36,346 nucleotides of DNA from CAYJAD01 sp964370305 (GTDB lineage: Bacteria > Desulfobacterota > Desulfovibrionia > Desulfovibrionales > Desulfovibrionaceae). Positions 1 to 7,173 of this stretch are shown one piece after another (the stretch's first letter is position 1; every line of letters starts with the position of its first letter). The notes beneath the pieces were generated by a model. It saw nothing but the letters and a program-made list of their open reading frames with translations, did not search any database and had not been told where the DNA came from. The translations under genes were made by a program, and so were the position numbers. The stretch lies in assembly GCA_964370305.1 (NCBI GenBank), contig CAYJIU010000012.1:1-36346 (forward strand), in the 5' to 3' direction.

Positions 1-1555
1 CTGGGTTTGGCTCAACTTCAATTACGCAGTGACCATATTGACCACGACCACCAGACTGCTTAGCATGCTTCATATCAGACTTGGATGGCTTAGAGATAGT
101 TTCACGATAGGCAACTTGTGGCTTACCAACATTTGCATTTACGCCAAACTCACGGGTTAGGCGATCAACGATGATTTCAAGGTGCAGCTCACCCATACCA
201 GCAATAAGAGTTTGGTTGGTTTCTTCATCACCTTTTACGCGGAAGGATGGATCTTCTTTGGCAAGTTTGCCAAGAGCAGCAGAAAGCGCGTCGCGGTCAC
301 TCTTGGTTTTGGGCTCAATGGCCACTTCAATAACTGGCTCTGGAATATCTAGGGATTCAAGCACAACACCGTGCTTTTCATCACAAAGAGTATCGCCTGT
401 TGAAGCTTGCTTTAAGCCTACAAGGGCAACAATATCACCAGCTCCGGCCCATTTAATATCTTCACGCTTATTGGCATGCATTTTTAGAATACGACCAACG
501 CGCTCTTTTTTCCCAGTATTAGCATTAAGCACACTCATGCCGGACTCAATATAACCGGAATAAATGCGGAAAAACGACAAGTGACCGATGAATGGATCAG
601 AAAATAATTTGAACACAAGGCCAGCTAATGGCTTTTTATCATCGCAAGGGCATTCAATAATTTCTTCTTCCTTATCAGGATTATGGCCCTTCATGGCGTC
701 AATATCAACGGGTGAAGGCAAATAATCAACCACGGCGTCGAGCAATGGCTGCACACCCATATTACGGAAGGCAGAACCGCACATTACCGGTACAATACTA
801 CGATTAATTGTAGCTTTGCGTATGCATTCAATGATTTCTGCTTCGGTTAGCTCTTCACCGCCAAGATATTTTTCAAGTAAAGTCTCATCTTCTTCGGCAA
901 TGGCTTCAATCATCTCTAAACGCTTGGTATCATAAAGTTCTTGCATGTTAGCTGGCACATCGCCTTCAATAAACTCTGCACCCTTGGTGGCCTTATCAAA
1001 AGTAATGGCTATACCACGTACAAGGTCAACAACGCCTTCAAATTTATCTTCTTCACCAATGGGAAGTTGCAAGGGTATAGGCTTTGCGCCAAGGCGGTCA
1101 ACAATCATATCCACGCAGCGGAAGAAGTTTGCGCCAATTCTATCCATTTTGTTAACAAAACAAATACGCGGCACACCATAACGGTCAGCTTGACGCCATA
1201 CAGTTTCAGATTGAGGCTCAACACCAGCAACGGCGTCAAATACGCAAACAGCACCATCAAGTACGCGCAAGGAGCGTTCTACTTCAATGGTAAAGTCCAC
1301 GTGGCCGGGGGTATCAATAATATTTATGCGGTAATCTTTCCAAAAGCAGGTGGTAGCAGCAGAGGTGATAGTAATACCACGCTCTTGTTCTTGCTCCATC
1401 CAATCCATGGTTGATTCGCCGTCGTGAGTTTCGCCAATTTTATGGGAAACGCCGGTATAGAACAAAATGCGCTCAGTAGTGGTAGTTTTACCCGCATCAA
1501 TGTGGGCCATGATACCAATATTACGCTGTTTATTAATAGCAACGGTGCGTGACAC
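1..1555 (-). CDS. fusA: Elongation factor G, C-terminal end cut by window edge
   Basis: EF-G is the ribosomal translocase GTPase. About 518 codons are present, starting at a GTG (1553-1555) with an AGGAG box 8 nt upstream. The protein begins MSRTVAINKQRNIGIMAHID, so the P-loop AHIDAGKTTTT is near residues 17-27; DTPGHVDF (switch II/G3) and NKMD (G4) follow. The reading frame is still open at the left edge in domain IV (HCVIEVEPNP), so roughly the last 170-180 residues of a usual 690-700 residue EF-G lie outside. It is the third gene of rpsL-rpsG-fusA, about 100 nt after rpsG. No ATG start gives the conserved N-terminus, so the GTG call is firm. Confidence 0.96.
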   Translation of the reverse strand, partial: MSRTVAINKQRNIGIMAHIDAGKTTTTERILFYTGVSHKIGETHDGESTMDWMEQEQERGITITSAATTCFWKDYRINIIDTPGHVDFTIEVERSLRVLDGAVCVFDAVAGVEPQSETVWRQADRYGVPRICFVNKMDRIGANFFRCVDMIVDRLGAKPIPLQLPIGEEDKFEGVVDLVRGIAITFDKATKGAEFIEGDVPANMQELYDTKRLEMIEAIAEEDETLLEKYLGGEELTEAEIIECIRKATINRSIVPVMCGSAFRNMGVQPLLDAVVDYLPSPVDIDAMKGHNPDKEEEIIECPCDDKKPLAGLVFKLFSDPFIGHLSFFRIYSGYIESGMSVLNANTGKKERVGRILKMHANKREDIKWAGAGDIVALVGLKQASTGDTLCDEKHGVVLESLDIPEPVIEVAIEPKTKSDRDALSAALGKLAKEDPSFRVKGDEETNQTLIAGMGELHLEIIVDRLTREFGVNANVGKPQVAYRETISKPSKSDMKHAKQSGGRGQYGHCVIEVEPNP

Positions 1556-1589
1556 TGTTAATCTCCTAAAAGGGCTTTTTTTAATTATA

Positions 1590-1627
1590 ACCGCACTATA
1601 GGTTTTAGCCTAATAGTGCGGTTTTTT
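1590..1627. terminator. Intercistronic hairpin between rpsG and fusA
   Basis: The arms CCGCACTAT (from 1591) and ATAGTGCGG pair around a short AT-rich centre, giving about 10-12 bp of stem. On the plus strand the hairpin is followed by six Ts (1622-1627), like an intrinsic terminator, but no plus-strand gene enters here. On the coding (minus) strand only a broken T/A tract follows. There it may act as an mRNA-stability or partial attenuation element between rpsG and fusA. The structure is seen; the function is inferred. Confidence 0.5.
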
Positions 1628-1658
1628 AGTATTATATTACAGGGCAAAAGCCCTTTGA

Positions 1659-2129
1659 CTACCAACGATAGTGAGCAAAAGCCTTGTTGGCTTCAGCCAT
1701 GCGGTGGGTATCTTCACGTTTTTTCACAGCACCACCACGGCTATTGAATGCATCAAGTAGCTCTGCAGCAAGCTTGGCGGTCATGCCCTTTTCACCACGG
1801 GAGCGAGCATAGTTGATAAGCCAGCGAATAGATAGGGATACTTGACGATCAGGGCGAACTTCCATGGGTACTTGATAGGTGGCACCACCCACGCGGCGGG
1901 CCTTAACTTCAAGATGAGGCTTAACATTATCAAGAGCCTTTTCAAAGGCGCGCATGGGTTCTTCACCGCTTTTTTCAGCCAAGGTTTCAAGGGCTGAGTA
2001 GAAAATCTTTTCCGCAGCACCTTTTTTACCGTCGTACATAAGACGATTGACAAACTTAGTCACAAGGCGGCTGCCATAGAGTGGATCGGGTAAAATTTCC
2101 CTTTTAGGAATTGGACCTTTACGGGGCAT
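1659..2129 (-). CDS. rpsG: 30S ribosomal protein S7
   Basis: uS7 is the primary assembly protein of the 30S head and binds the 3' major domain of 16S rRNA. The 156-residue length is typical. The sequence starts MPRKGPIPKRE, has the conserved core RRVGGATYQVPMEVRPDR, and ends in the alpha-helical tail TEANKAFAHYRW-like region (here AEANKAFAHYRW). The ATG is preceded by AGGAG 8 nt upstream. The gene lies between rpsL and fusA as in most bacterial str operons. In Escherichia coli S7 represses its own operon by binding the rpsL-rpsG spacer; the 109-nt spacer here is also structured. Confidence 0.98.
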   Translation of the reverse strand: MPRKGPIPKREILPDPLYGSRLVTKFVNRLMYDGKKGAAEKIFYSALETLAEKSGEEPMRAFEKALDNVKPHLEVKARRVGGATYQVPMEVRPDRQVSLSIRWLINYARSRGEKGMTAKLAAELLDAFNSRGGAVKKREDTHRMAEANKAFAHYRW

Positions 2130-2147
2130 ATTTGCTCTCCTTAAAAA

Positions 2148-2211
2148 ATGTGATTACATGCTAGCGTCACCGGCCCGACCTATACAATAGGTATGGCGTA
2201 CGCTGCCACAT
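2148..2211 (-). promoter_or_regulatory. Structured rpsL-rpsG spacer, candidate S7 translational operator
   Basis: Three nested pairings can be read in the spacer: ATGTG (2148-2152) with CACAT (2207-2211), AGCGT (2163-2167) with ACGCT (2200-2204), and a closed hairpin ACCTAT (2178-2183) with ATAGGT (2187-2192). Together they form one branched helix that ends just upstream of the rpsG ribosome-binding site. In E. coli S7 binds the equivalent spacer to control the operon. That this is an S7 site here is an inference from position and structure; the sequence was not matched to the E. coli operator. Confidence 0.4.
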
Positions 2212-2238
2212 ACAAAATTACTTACTAAATAATAAATA

Positions 2239-2610
2239 TTACTTAGGACGTTTTGCGCCATACTTGGAGCGGCTCTTACGACGGTCAGCAACGCCAGCCG
2301 TATCAAGAGTACCGCGCACAATGTGATAACGAACACCTGGTAAGTCTTTTACACGACCACCACGAATCATAACCACAGAGTGTTCTTGCAAGTTATGGCC
2401 TTCACCCGGAATGTAAGCTGTTACTTCAATACCGTTGGTTAAGCGCACACGAGCAACTTTACGTAGGGCTGAGTTAGGCTTTTTGGGTGTTGTGGTATAA
2501 ACACGAGTACAAACGCCACGACGTTGCGGGCAAGCCTGCAAAGCTGGGGTTTTTTTGCGTTTTTCCACTACTTTCCGTTCTTTACGGATAAGCTGATTAA
2601 TTGTAGGCAT
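2239..2610 (-). CDS. rpsL: 30S ribosomal protein S12
   Basis: uS12 lies at the decoding centre. The 123-residue protein starts MPTINQLIRKERK and carries TTTPKKPNSALRK and GGRVKDLPGVRYH. Lys43 and Lys88, the classic streptomycin-resistance positions, are both the sensitive-type lysine. The start ATG has a near-perfect GGAGG box 5-6 nt upstream. It is the first gene of the str operon here, with no rpoC upstream. Its leader is occupied by two copies of a hairpin-rich repeat downstream of a recognisable promoter. Confidence 0.98.
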   Translation of the reverse strand: MPTINQLIRKERKVVEKRKKTPALQACPQRRGVCTRVYTTTPKKPNSALRKVARVRLTNGIEVTAYIPGEGHNLQEHSVVMIRGGRVKDLPGVRYHIVRGTLDTAGVADRRKSRSKYGAKRPK

Positions 2611-2629
2611 ACTTTCCTCCGTTAAATTA

Positions 2630-2797
2630 GCAAAGTTATACTTTGCGAGAGTGCTGACAAAGTCAGCATGACCGATAAATCAAGAGCAGGCGGAGCTTTG
2701 CTTCGCCGTTAAGCGATTGATTTTCGTGCCTTACTGCCCACAAGCTTTGCTTGTGTTGGCGGCACAAACGCCCGCAAGGGGGTTTGTCATCAAACTG
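2630..2797. repeat. 168-bp hairpin-rich repeat, tandem copy 1
   Basis: This unit is repeated almost exactly 168 bp downstream. It holds a series of hairpins: GCAAAGT/ACTTTGC at its edge, TGCTGAC (2652-2658) with GTCAGCA (2662-2668), GGCGGAGC (2689-2696) with GCTTCGCC (2700-2707), CACAAGC (2739-2745) with GCTTGTG (2749-2755), and an imperfect AAACNCCC/GGGNGTTT stem near 2766-2785. No open reading frame of note lies inside. A diverged relative in the opposite orientation lies at 11709-11843. The unit sits in the leader of the str operon. Confidence 0.9.
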
Positions 2798-2960
2798 GCA
2801 AAGTTATACTTTGCGAGAGTGCTGACAAAGTCAGCATGACCGATAAATCAAGAGCAGGCGGAGCTTTGCTTCGCCGTTAAGCGATTGATTTTCGTGCCTT
2901 ACTGCCCACAAGCTTTGCTTGTGTTGGCGGCACAAACGCCCGCAAGGGGGTTTGTCATCA
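2798..2960. repeat. 168-bp hairpin-rich repeat, tandem copy 2
   Basis: This copy is base-for-base nearly identical to copy 1 at a period of 168 bp, with all hairpins present (for example CACAAGC/GCTTGTG at 2907-2923). After 2960 the sequence degrades: a third start, with GCAAAGT/ACTTTGC at about 2965-2985, is recognisable and then similarity ends. Near-identity of the two copies suggests recent duplication or gene-conversion-like homogenisation. Confidence 0.9.
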
Positions 2961-2993
2961 GTCTGACAAAGTTAATACTTTGCAAAGACGAGA

Positions 2994-3023
2994 TGCATAG
3001 ATTATTTTTGTATGACTTGTCAA
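2994..3023 (-). promoter_or_regulatory. Likely sigma70-type promoter of the str operon
   Basis: On the minus strand a perfect TTGACA (3018-3023) is followed, 18 bp later, by TATGCA (2994-2999). The -35 is strong and the -10 only partly matches TATAAT. It is the best promoter-like sequence between the autotransporter stop and rpsL, and it lies upstream of both repeats. Confidence 0.5.
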
Positions 3024-3054
3024 GCAAGAATTATATTTAATTTTCATGGAATCA

Positions 3055-5853
3055 TTAAAAATCAAACTTAAGTTCAAGCATGCCGCCATGGTTATTTTGG
3101 GTATTTCCATACGCGCCGGTATAATTTAAGGCAACGGAAAAATTATCCTTTTGCCAGCTAACACCTGCATTGGCTAGTATGGTAGTTGGGTCTTCTGTGC
3201 TTCTGGTAGTAAACTTTTCGCCAACAAAGCGTAGTTTAGATTCAAGATCAAAGCCGCTTAAGTTTTGACGTACACCAATACCAGCACTAAGCTTCACACT
3301 GCCCTGCTCACCTAAATCAAATAAACCATCATAATTAAGCATGGCGGTTGCATAAAATGCATTATATATATTATCCTCAACATGCATATTATAAGTTTGA
3401 TCTTGCCATATTAAGTCATAAGCTTGCGTATAAATATTTAACCACGATGCCCCGATCTCTGGGGTGATGATATGATTTTCACCAAGCTTTATCATATAGC
3501 CTGTAGATACATCGGCTAAAAGGGCATTGCTGGCATATCGTGCATCAGCAGAAAGGTCACTAAAGCCATCCTCTCTTAAGGATACGTTATTATCAGCAAA
3601 AGAAGATGTAAAGCTTGCTTGTGCGTACCACTCAGGAGTAATTATATAAGAAGCATGCACACCAGCACTAAGAGCAAGGCTATGGGCCTGCATATTCATA
3701 TGATCGCCGTCAAATTTGGACGCGCTTATGTCCATATGCACACCCATGGCAAAGGACTCATTAAAATTGTAAGTTACCCCGCCAAAAACGCCGGCTGTAT
3801 TGCCATGAAAATCAATGTTATTATTACTGGTAGTACCACCATGTGGGGCTAAAAACACGCTCCACGGTGTATGTTGTGTAGTGTTTAAGGCTTGCATCAT
3901 ATTGGAACCACCAGAAACACCTTGCTCTTGCAATACAATATTATTATTAGCAATCATAGTACGGCGCATTTTACCAGCAAGACCAGCAGAGATATTAGAC
4001 AAGCGTGCCTTATTTACTTGTACCATTTTACTAACAAGATGATGGCCGGGGTTTGTGGCAGCTGTGACATTAGTGCTTAGTGATACTTTTTGATTATTGG
4101 CATCGTCTCCTTCAAGCCTTGCTGCAAGCAAGGATGATTCTGCCTGAACACTGCCAACACTTCCAAGTGCAGTTACGTTATCGGTCATATCTTTAATGGC
4201 GTACTGTTTGCCGTATTCAAAGCCTTGACCTTCGATGCCGGGGCGTAAGATTAAGGTACTGCCATCAAAATTAATGTTATTAGAACCAGCACCACCAAAA
4301 ATTTTATAATTGCTAAAATCGCGGAGGGTGGTAGCATATTTGCCAATGCTATAGTCTGCGCTACCATAAACTTCATAAGCTCGGCTTGTGTTGCCGCTGG
4401 CACTAACATTAATAATGCCAAGGTTATTAACCGTACCCGAAACAATGTTTATGCCATAGGCAGTAGCAAGGCCAGTGCTGGAAGTTGCAGAAACATTTAT
4501 AACACCAGTGCTGTCATTTAGCACATTTGTACCCGAAATACCAGAAGCTAAGGCATCTCCATTGCCAGTAGCTTTAACAGTAACAGTACCACTATTGCTT
4601 GTATGCGTTTCAGGGCCTGAACGGTGATTGTGTATGCCACGGGCTTCAACATTATTATTGCCGATGGCACTAACATTTACATTACCACTATTAATGATGA
4701 TATGCTTATCAAATGCGCCAGCATCTAAATACATGCCATAGGCTCCAACATTATCACTTGTACTGTTGCTTGCGTTAACTGTTAAGTTACCGCTATTTTT
4801 CATATTGATATCAAAATCCCAAGTATTTCTAATATTTGAATGATAAAATCCGTAAGCCAAGGCATCAGCACTAGCACCAGTTGAAACGGCGTTAACGGTC
4901 ATCTCACCAGCATTGGTAAATTTATGCCCACCTTGAGTGTTGGTAAAAAAACCTGCTGCCACGGTATGTCCAACACCGTGGGCAGAAATATCCATGGTCG
5001 CACCTTCATCATTAATCATGGTTCGGTCGCCAGACCCTGTAAAGGCTATAATATTGATAGAAGGTGAATTTACCCCATAAGCCTCTGCGCTACCTTGTGA
5101 AGTTGCCGTGACTTTGATAGTACCGCTATTGGTAAAGGTGGGATTGGCGTCAAGTTGATTATAAAAAGCACTGGCCACAGCAGTACCATTATTAGCTGTA
5201 GCCTTGGCTGTAATATCAATAACTCCCCTGACTTCATTGGTAAATACATGATTAGGCGTATAAGGAAATGTACCAGCTGGGTTCTCTTCACTGGCAGAAA
5301 GTGCGTTTACATGAGCACTGCCCCCCTCAACACTACCGGTGATAGTTCCACTATTGGTTAGCGTATGCCCTAACTCAGAATCTGCAACAATACCCATAAC
5401 ATCCATACTAGCACTATGACCAGCGGGAGTTTTGAGATTAAAACCTATACTACCGCTATTAAGAAATGTACTACCACCTTCAGATTTTGCAATGCTTGCA
5501 CTTAGAGCATAAGCAGCAATATTGCCCACATTATTGGTGGCAGTCATTTGTATTTTTCCTTCATTGGAAATTACATAATCAATGTCTAAAGCAGAAGATT
5601 GGGCATGAATGGCTCGTGCATACCACGGGGCATTAGGCCATTGACCTTTCACTATGATGGTACCTTTATTGGTAATGGTTGAATTTTCAGTTCCATACAC
5701 ATCTAGAGCTGCTTCACCATTATTTTTGGTAATAGTTTTACCTTCCGGATTTACATAATCAGCCGCCAAGGACACCCCCCCAAAAAAACAGCAAATAAAT
5801 CCCAAAAGGCCAACAACCCTCATTACGCTCTTTATCATTCTTGTAAAAAACAT
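3055..5853 (-). CDS. Autotransporter (type Va secretion) protein
   Basis: The 932-residue protein has a signal peptide (basic start, hydrophobic GLLGFICCFFGGVSLAA, likely cut near residue 31). A long passenger (about 32-640) follows, rich in Asn, Ser, Thr, Gly and Ala, with recurring NSGTITV-like beta-strand units spaced some 30-50 residues apart, as in beta-helix passengers. The C-terminal 260-270 residues form an outer-membrane beta-barrel of the autotransporter type: it opens near TPWSVFLAPHGG, has alternating aromatic strands, and ends in phenylalanine (LELKFDF). The passenger is expected on the cell surface, and its target is unknown. No protease triad or RGD-type motif was recognised. 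A GAG sits about 8-10 nt before the ATG, a weak ribosome-binding site. A second ATG five codons in is an alternative start. Confidence 0.9.
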   Translation of the reverse strand: MFFTRMIKSVMRVVGLLGFICCFFGGVSLAADYVNPEGKTITKNNGEAALDVYGTENSTITNKGTIIVKGQWPNAPWYARAIHAQSSALDIDYVISNEGKIQMTATNNVGNIAAYALSASIAKSEGGSTFLNSGSIGFNLKTPAGHSASMDVMGIVADSELGHTLTNSGTITGSVEGGSAHVNALSASEENPAGTFPYTPNHVFTNEVRGVIDITAKATANNGTAVASAFYNQLDANPTFTNSGTIKVTATSQGSAEAYGVNSPSINIIAFTGSGDRTMINDEGATMDISAHGVGHTVAAGFFTNTQGGHKFTNAGEMTVNAVSTGASADALAYGFYHSNIRNTWDFDINMKNSGNLTVNASNSTSDNVGAYGMYLDAGAFDKHIIINSGNVNVSAIGNNNVEARGIHNHRSGPETHTSNSGTVTVKATGNGDALASGISGTNVLNDSTGVINVSATSSTGLATAYGINIVSGTVNNLGIINVSASGNTSRAYEVYGSADYSIGKYATTLRDFSNYKIFGGAGSNNINFDGSTLILRPGIEGQGFEYGKQYAIKDMTDNVTALGSVGSVQAESSLLAARLEGDDANNQKVSLSTNVTAATNPGHHLVSKMVQVNKARLSNISAGLAGKMRRTMIANNNIVLQEQGVSGGSNMMQALNTTQHTPWSVFLAPHGGTTSNNNIDFHGNTAGVFGGVTYNFNESFAMGVHMDISASKFDGDHMNMQAHSLALSAGVHASYIITPEWYAQASFTSSFADNNVSLREDGFSDLSADARYASNALLADVSTGYMIKLGENHIITPEIGASWLNIYTQAYDLIWQDQTYNMHVEDNIYNAFYATAMLNYDGLFDLGEQGSVKLSAGIGVRQNLSGFDLESKLRFVGEKFTTRSTEDPTTILANAGVSWQKDNFSVALNYTGAYGNTQNNHGGMLELKFDF

Positions 5854-6204
5854 AATAATCTCATTTATTTTAGAATTTCAAAATACAACACATATTTAAC
5901 ACTTCAAAATCACCACCGACTGGCAATGTGTTCAAAATCTGCTAGATGCAAGGAAGATGGTATTTTTAGGAGGGGAGTTGGGTTCTTCCCCCAATGACCC
6001 GACTAAAAATGCCTTCTGACGCAGCAGATAGTAGATTTTCAACACATATTTAACACTTCAAAATCACCACCGACTGGCAATGTGTTCAAAATCTGCTAGA
6101 TGCAAGGAAGATGGTATTTTTAGGAGGGGAGTTGGGTTCTTCCCCCAATGACCCGACTAAAAATGCCTTCTGACGCAGCAGATAGTAGATTTTCAACACA
6201 TTGC
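5854..6204. other. Spacer between xpaC and autotransporter, filled by palindromic tandem element
   Basis: Apart from about 30 bases of AT-rich leader before the autotransporter, this spacer is wholly made of two 154-bp tandem units carrying a long imperfect palindrome. No gene was seen. A promoter for the autotransporter would have to lie in or next to the repeat; no clear -35/-10 pair was found. Confidence 0.7.
5886..6039. repeat. 154-bp unit with long palindrome, copy 1
   Basis: This unit repeats directly at a period of 154 bp. Its core begins GGCAATGTGTT at 5922 and folds back on the complementary sequence ending near 6045, where the last few bases of the right terminus are replaced by the start of copy 2. 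Arms of about 60 bases pair with scattered symmetric mismatches around a TTGGG/CCCAA tip. It resembles a non-autonomous palindromic repeat, with no coding capacity. Confidence 0.85.
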
Positions 6205-6205
6205 C
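6040..6205. repeat. 154-bp unit with long palindrome, copy 2 (complete ends)
   Basis: Here the palindrome is complete: it starts GGCAATGTGTT at 6076 and ends with the complement AACACATTGCC at 6195-6205, a 130-bp fold-back element. Its last base is the first base of the complement of the xpaC stop codon (6205-6207), so the element abuts or supplies the end of that gene. It has no T-tract after the stem, so it is not a typical intrinsic terminator. Confidence 0.85.
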
Positions 6206-7170
6206 TAGCGGCCTTCCATTTTAAGCAACGTATCAAGCACGTTTAACTCCGCGGAAAAGTCATCAATATCATTACGCAATAAATGTTTATGCTCATAAGC
6301 AAAAGCTTGTTCAAGGCGAATGATTACATCCTCGCTTTGGCTTAGAGCCTTAGCCACTTGTGGGTTATTTGCAGCGTCCTTGGCGTGGCGGCTATAATTA
6401 TCCAAAACAGAATGAGCGGCCGGCAAATAACGATTTAAAAATCGCCTTCCTGTATCCACATCACGTGCATCATCTGCCATACACACAATTATGGCCTCAG
6501 CAGACATGGCTAAGGATTGCACGCAGCTTTGCAATTTCTTTGGCAAAAGTATTTGTTTCACACGTATTTTAGCAATGGATGTGCGATAATCTTCAAAGGG
6601 ATCACCGGGCTTTTCCTCTGCCGTGTCTTGTTTAATATCTTCCTTTAATTTTGCAGTCTTAGTTTCTTTTCTATCCCTTGGTTTGTACAACTTCCAAAAT
6701 AGTGCCCCAGCCCCAGCAAGACTGGCTAAAGAAGCTAAAATATACATAACACCAGGCACCGCTAGCAAATAATCTAAGGACACGGGCAATAAAAGAATGG
6801 CCACAACCCACTCAAAGCCCATATCAAAACGCTTGGCAAATACGCGTTGTACAAAGGCTTGAAATCCACCCCAAAAAATACATTGGTAGATGGGTAGGCC
6901 CAAACCCAAGCAAAATAAGATTTGCAATAATCCAAGCCCCGCTGGCAATAGCCATTGTATTTTTTTGCTAGTTCCGCGGGCGACAAGGCAAATTAAACCT
7001 AAATAAGTGCCTAAAAAAACAAAACTTCCACCAATAGAACTAGCCACAACCCCAGCACAAAGCAAAGCACAGGCATGTACTATAATGCGCCTACCAAAGC
7101 CGCGGACATAGTCCCATGCTTTTTGCAAAAAACCTTTACTATTTACTGTCTTATCTGGTTGTTCCGGCAT
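6205..7170 (-). CDS. xpaC: XpaC-like membrane protein (5-bromo-4-chloroindolyl phosphate hydrolysis family)
   Basis: The 321-residue protein has a basic N-terminus, then five or so hydrophobic segments between about residues 30 and 165. A charged linker (RDRKETKTAKLKED) leads to a soluble helical domain of about 120 residues with the shape of XpaC family proteins. The family is named for an indolyl-phosphate phenotype in Bacillus; its biochemistry is not settled. The gene lies 3 nt after telA, and a telA-xpaC pair is a recurring arrangement, including yaaN-xpaC in Bacillus subtilis, which is the main support for the name. The stop codon overlaps the end of the palindromic repeat. Confidence 0.7.
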   Translation of the reverse strand: MPEQPDKTVNSKGFLQKAWDYVRGFGRRIIVHACALLCAGVVASSIGGSFVFLGTYLGLICLVARGTSKKIQWLLPAGLGLLQILFCLGLGLPIYQCIFWGGFQAFVQRVFAKRFDMGFEWVVAILLLPVSLDYLLAVPGVMYILASLASLAGAGALFWKLYKPRDRKETKTAKLKEDIKQDTAEEKPGDPFEDYRTSIAKIRVKQILLPKKLQSCVQSLAMSAEAIIVCMADDARDVDTGRRFLNRYLPAAHSVLDNYSRHAKDAANNPQVAKALSQSEDVIIRLEQAFAYEHKHLLRNDIDDFSAELNVLDTLLKMEGR

Positions 7171-7173
7171 AGT

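Larger units (their letters stand above)
2611..3054. other. Gene-free spacer between autotransporter and rpsL
   Basis: These 444 bases hold the rpsL ribosome-binding site, the two 168-bp repeats with a partial third start, and a promoter for the str operon. No convincing reading frame and no clear terminator for the upstream autotransporter gene were seen. Transcripts starting at the promoter at 2994-3023 would have a 5' leader of roughly 370 nt made mostly of the repeats. Confidence 0.75.

Noticed and set aside
171..554. Plus-strand frames opposite fusA, such as 171-554 and 941-1414
   Set aside because: They are shadows of the EF-G gene, which has full family conservation on the minus strand.
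1590..1627. Intrinsic terminator ending the rpsL-rpsG transcript
   Set aside because: The T tract is on the plus strand, opposite to the operon; on the coding strand the stem is followed by a broken tract, and fusA is expected in the same transcript.
2630..2960. CRISPR array
   Set aside because: Only two long (168-bp) units with no short repeat/spacer alternation and no cas genes nearby.
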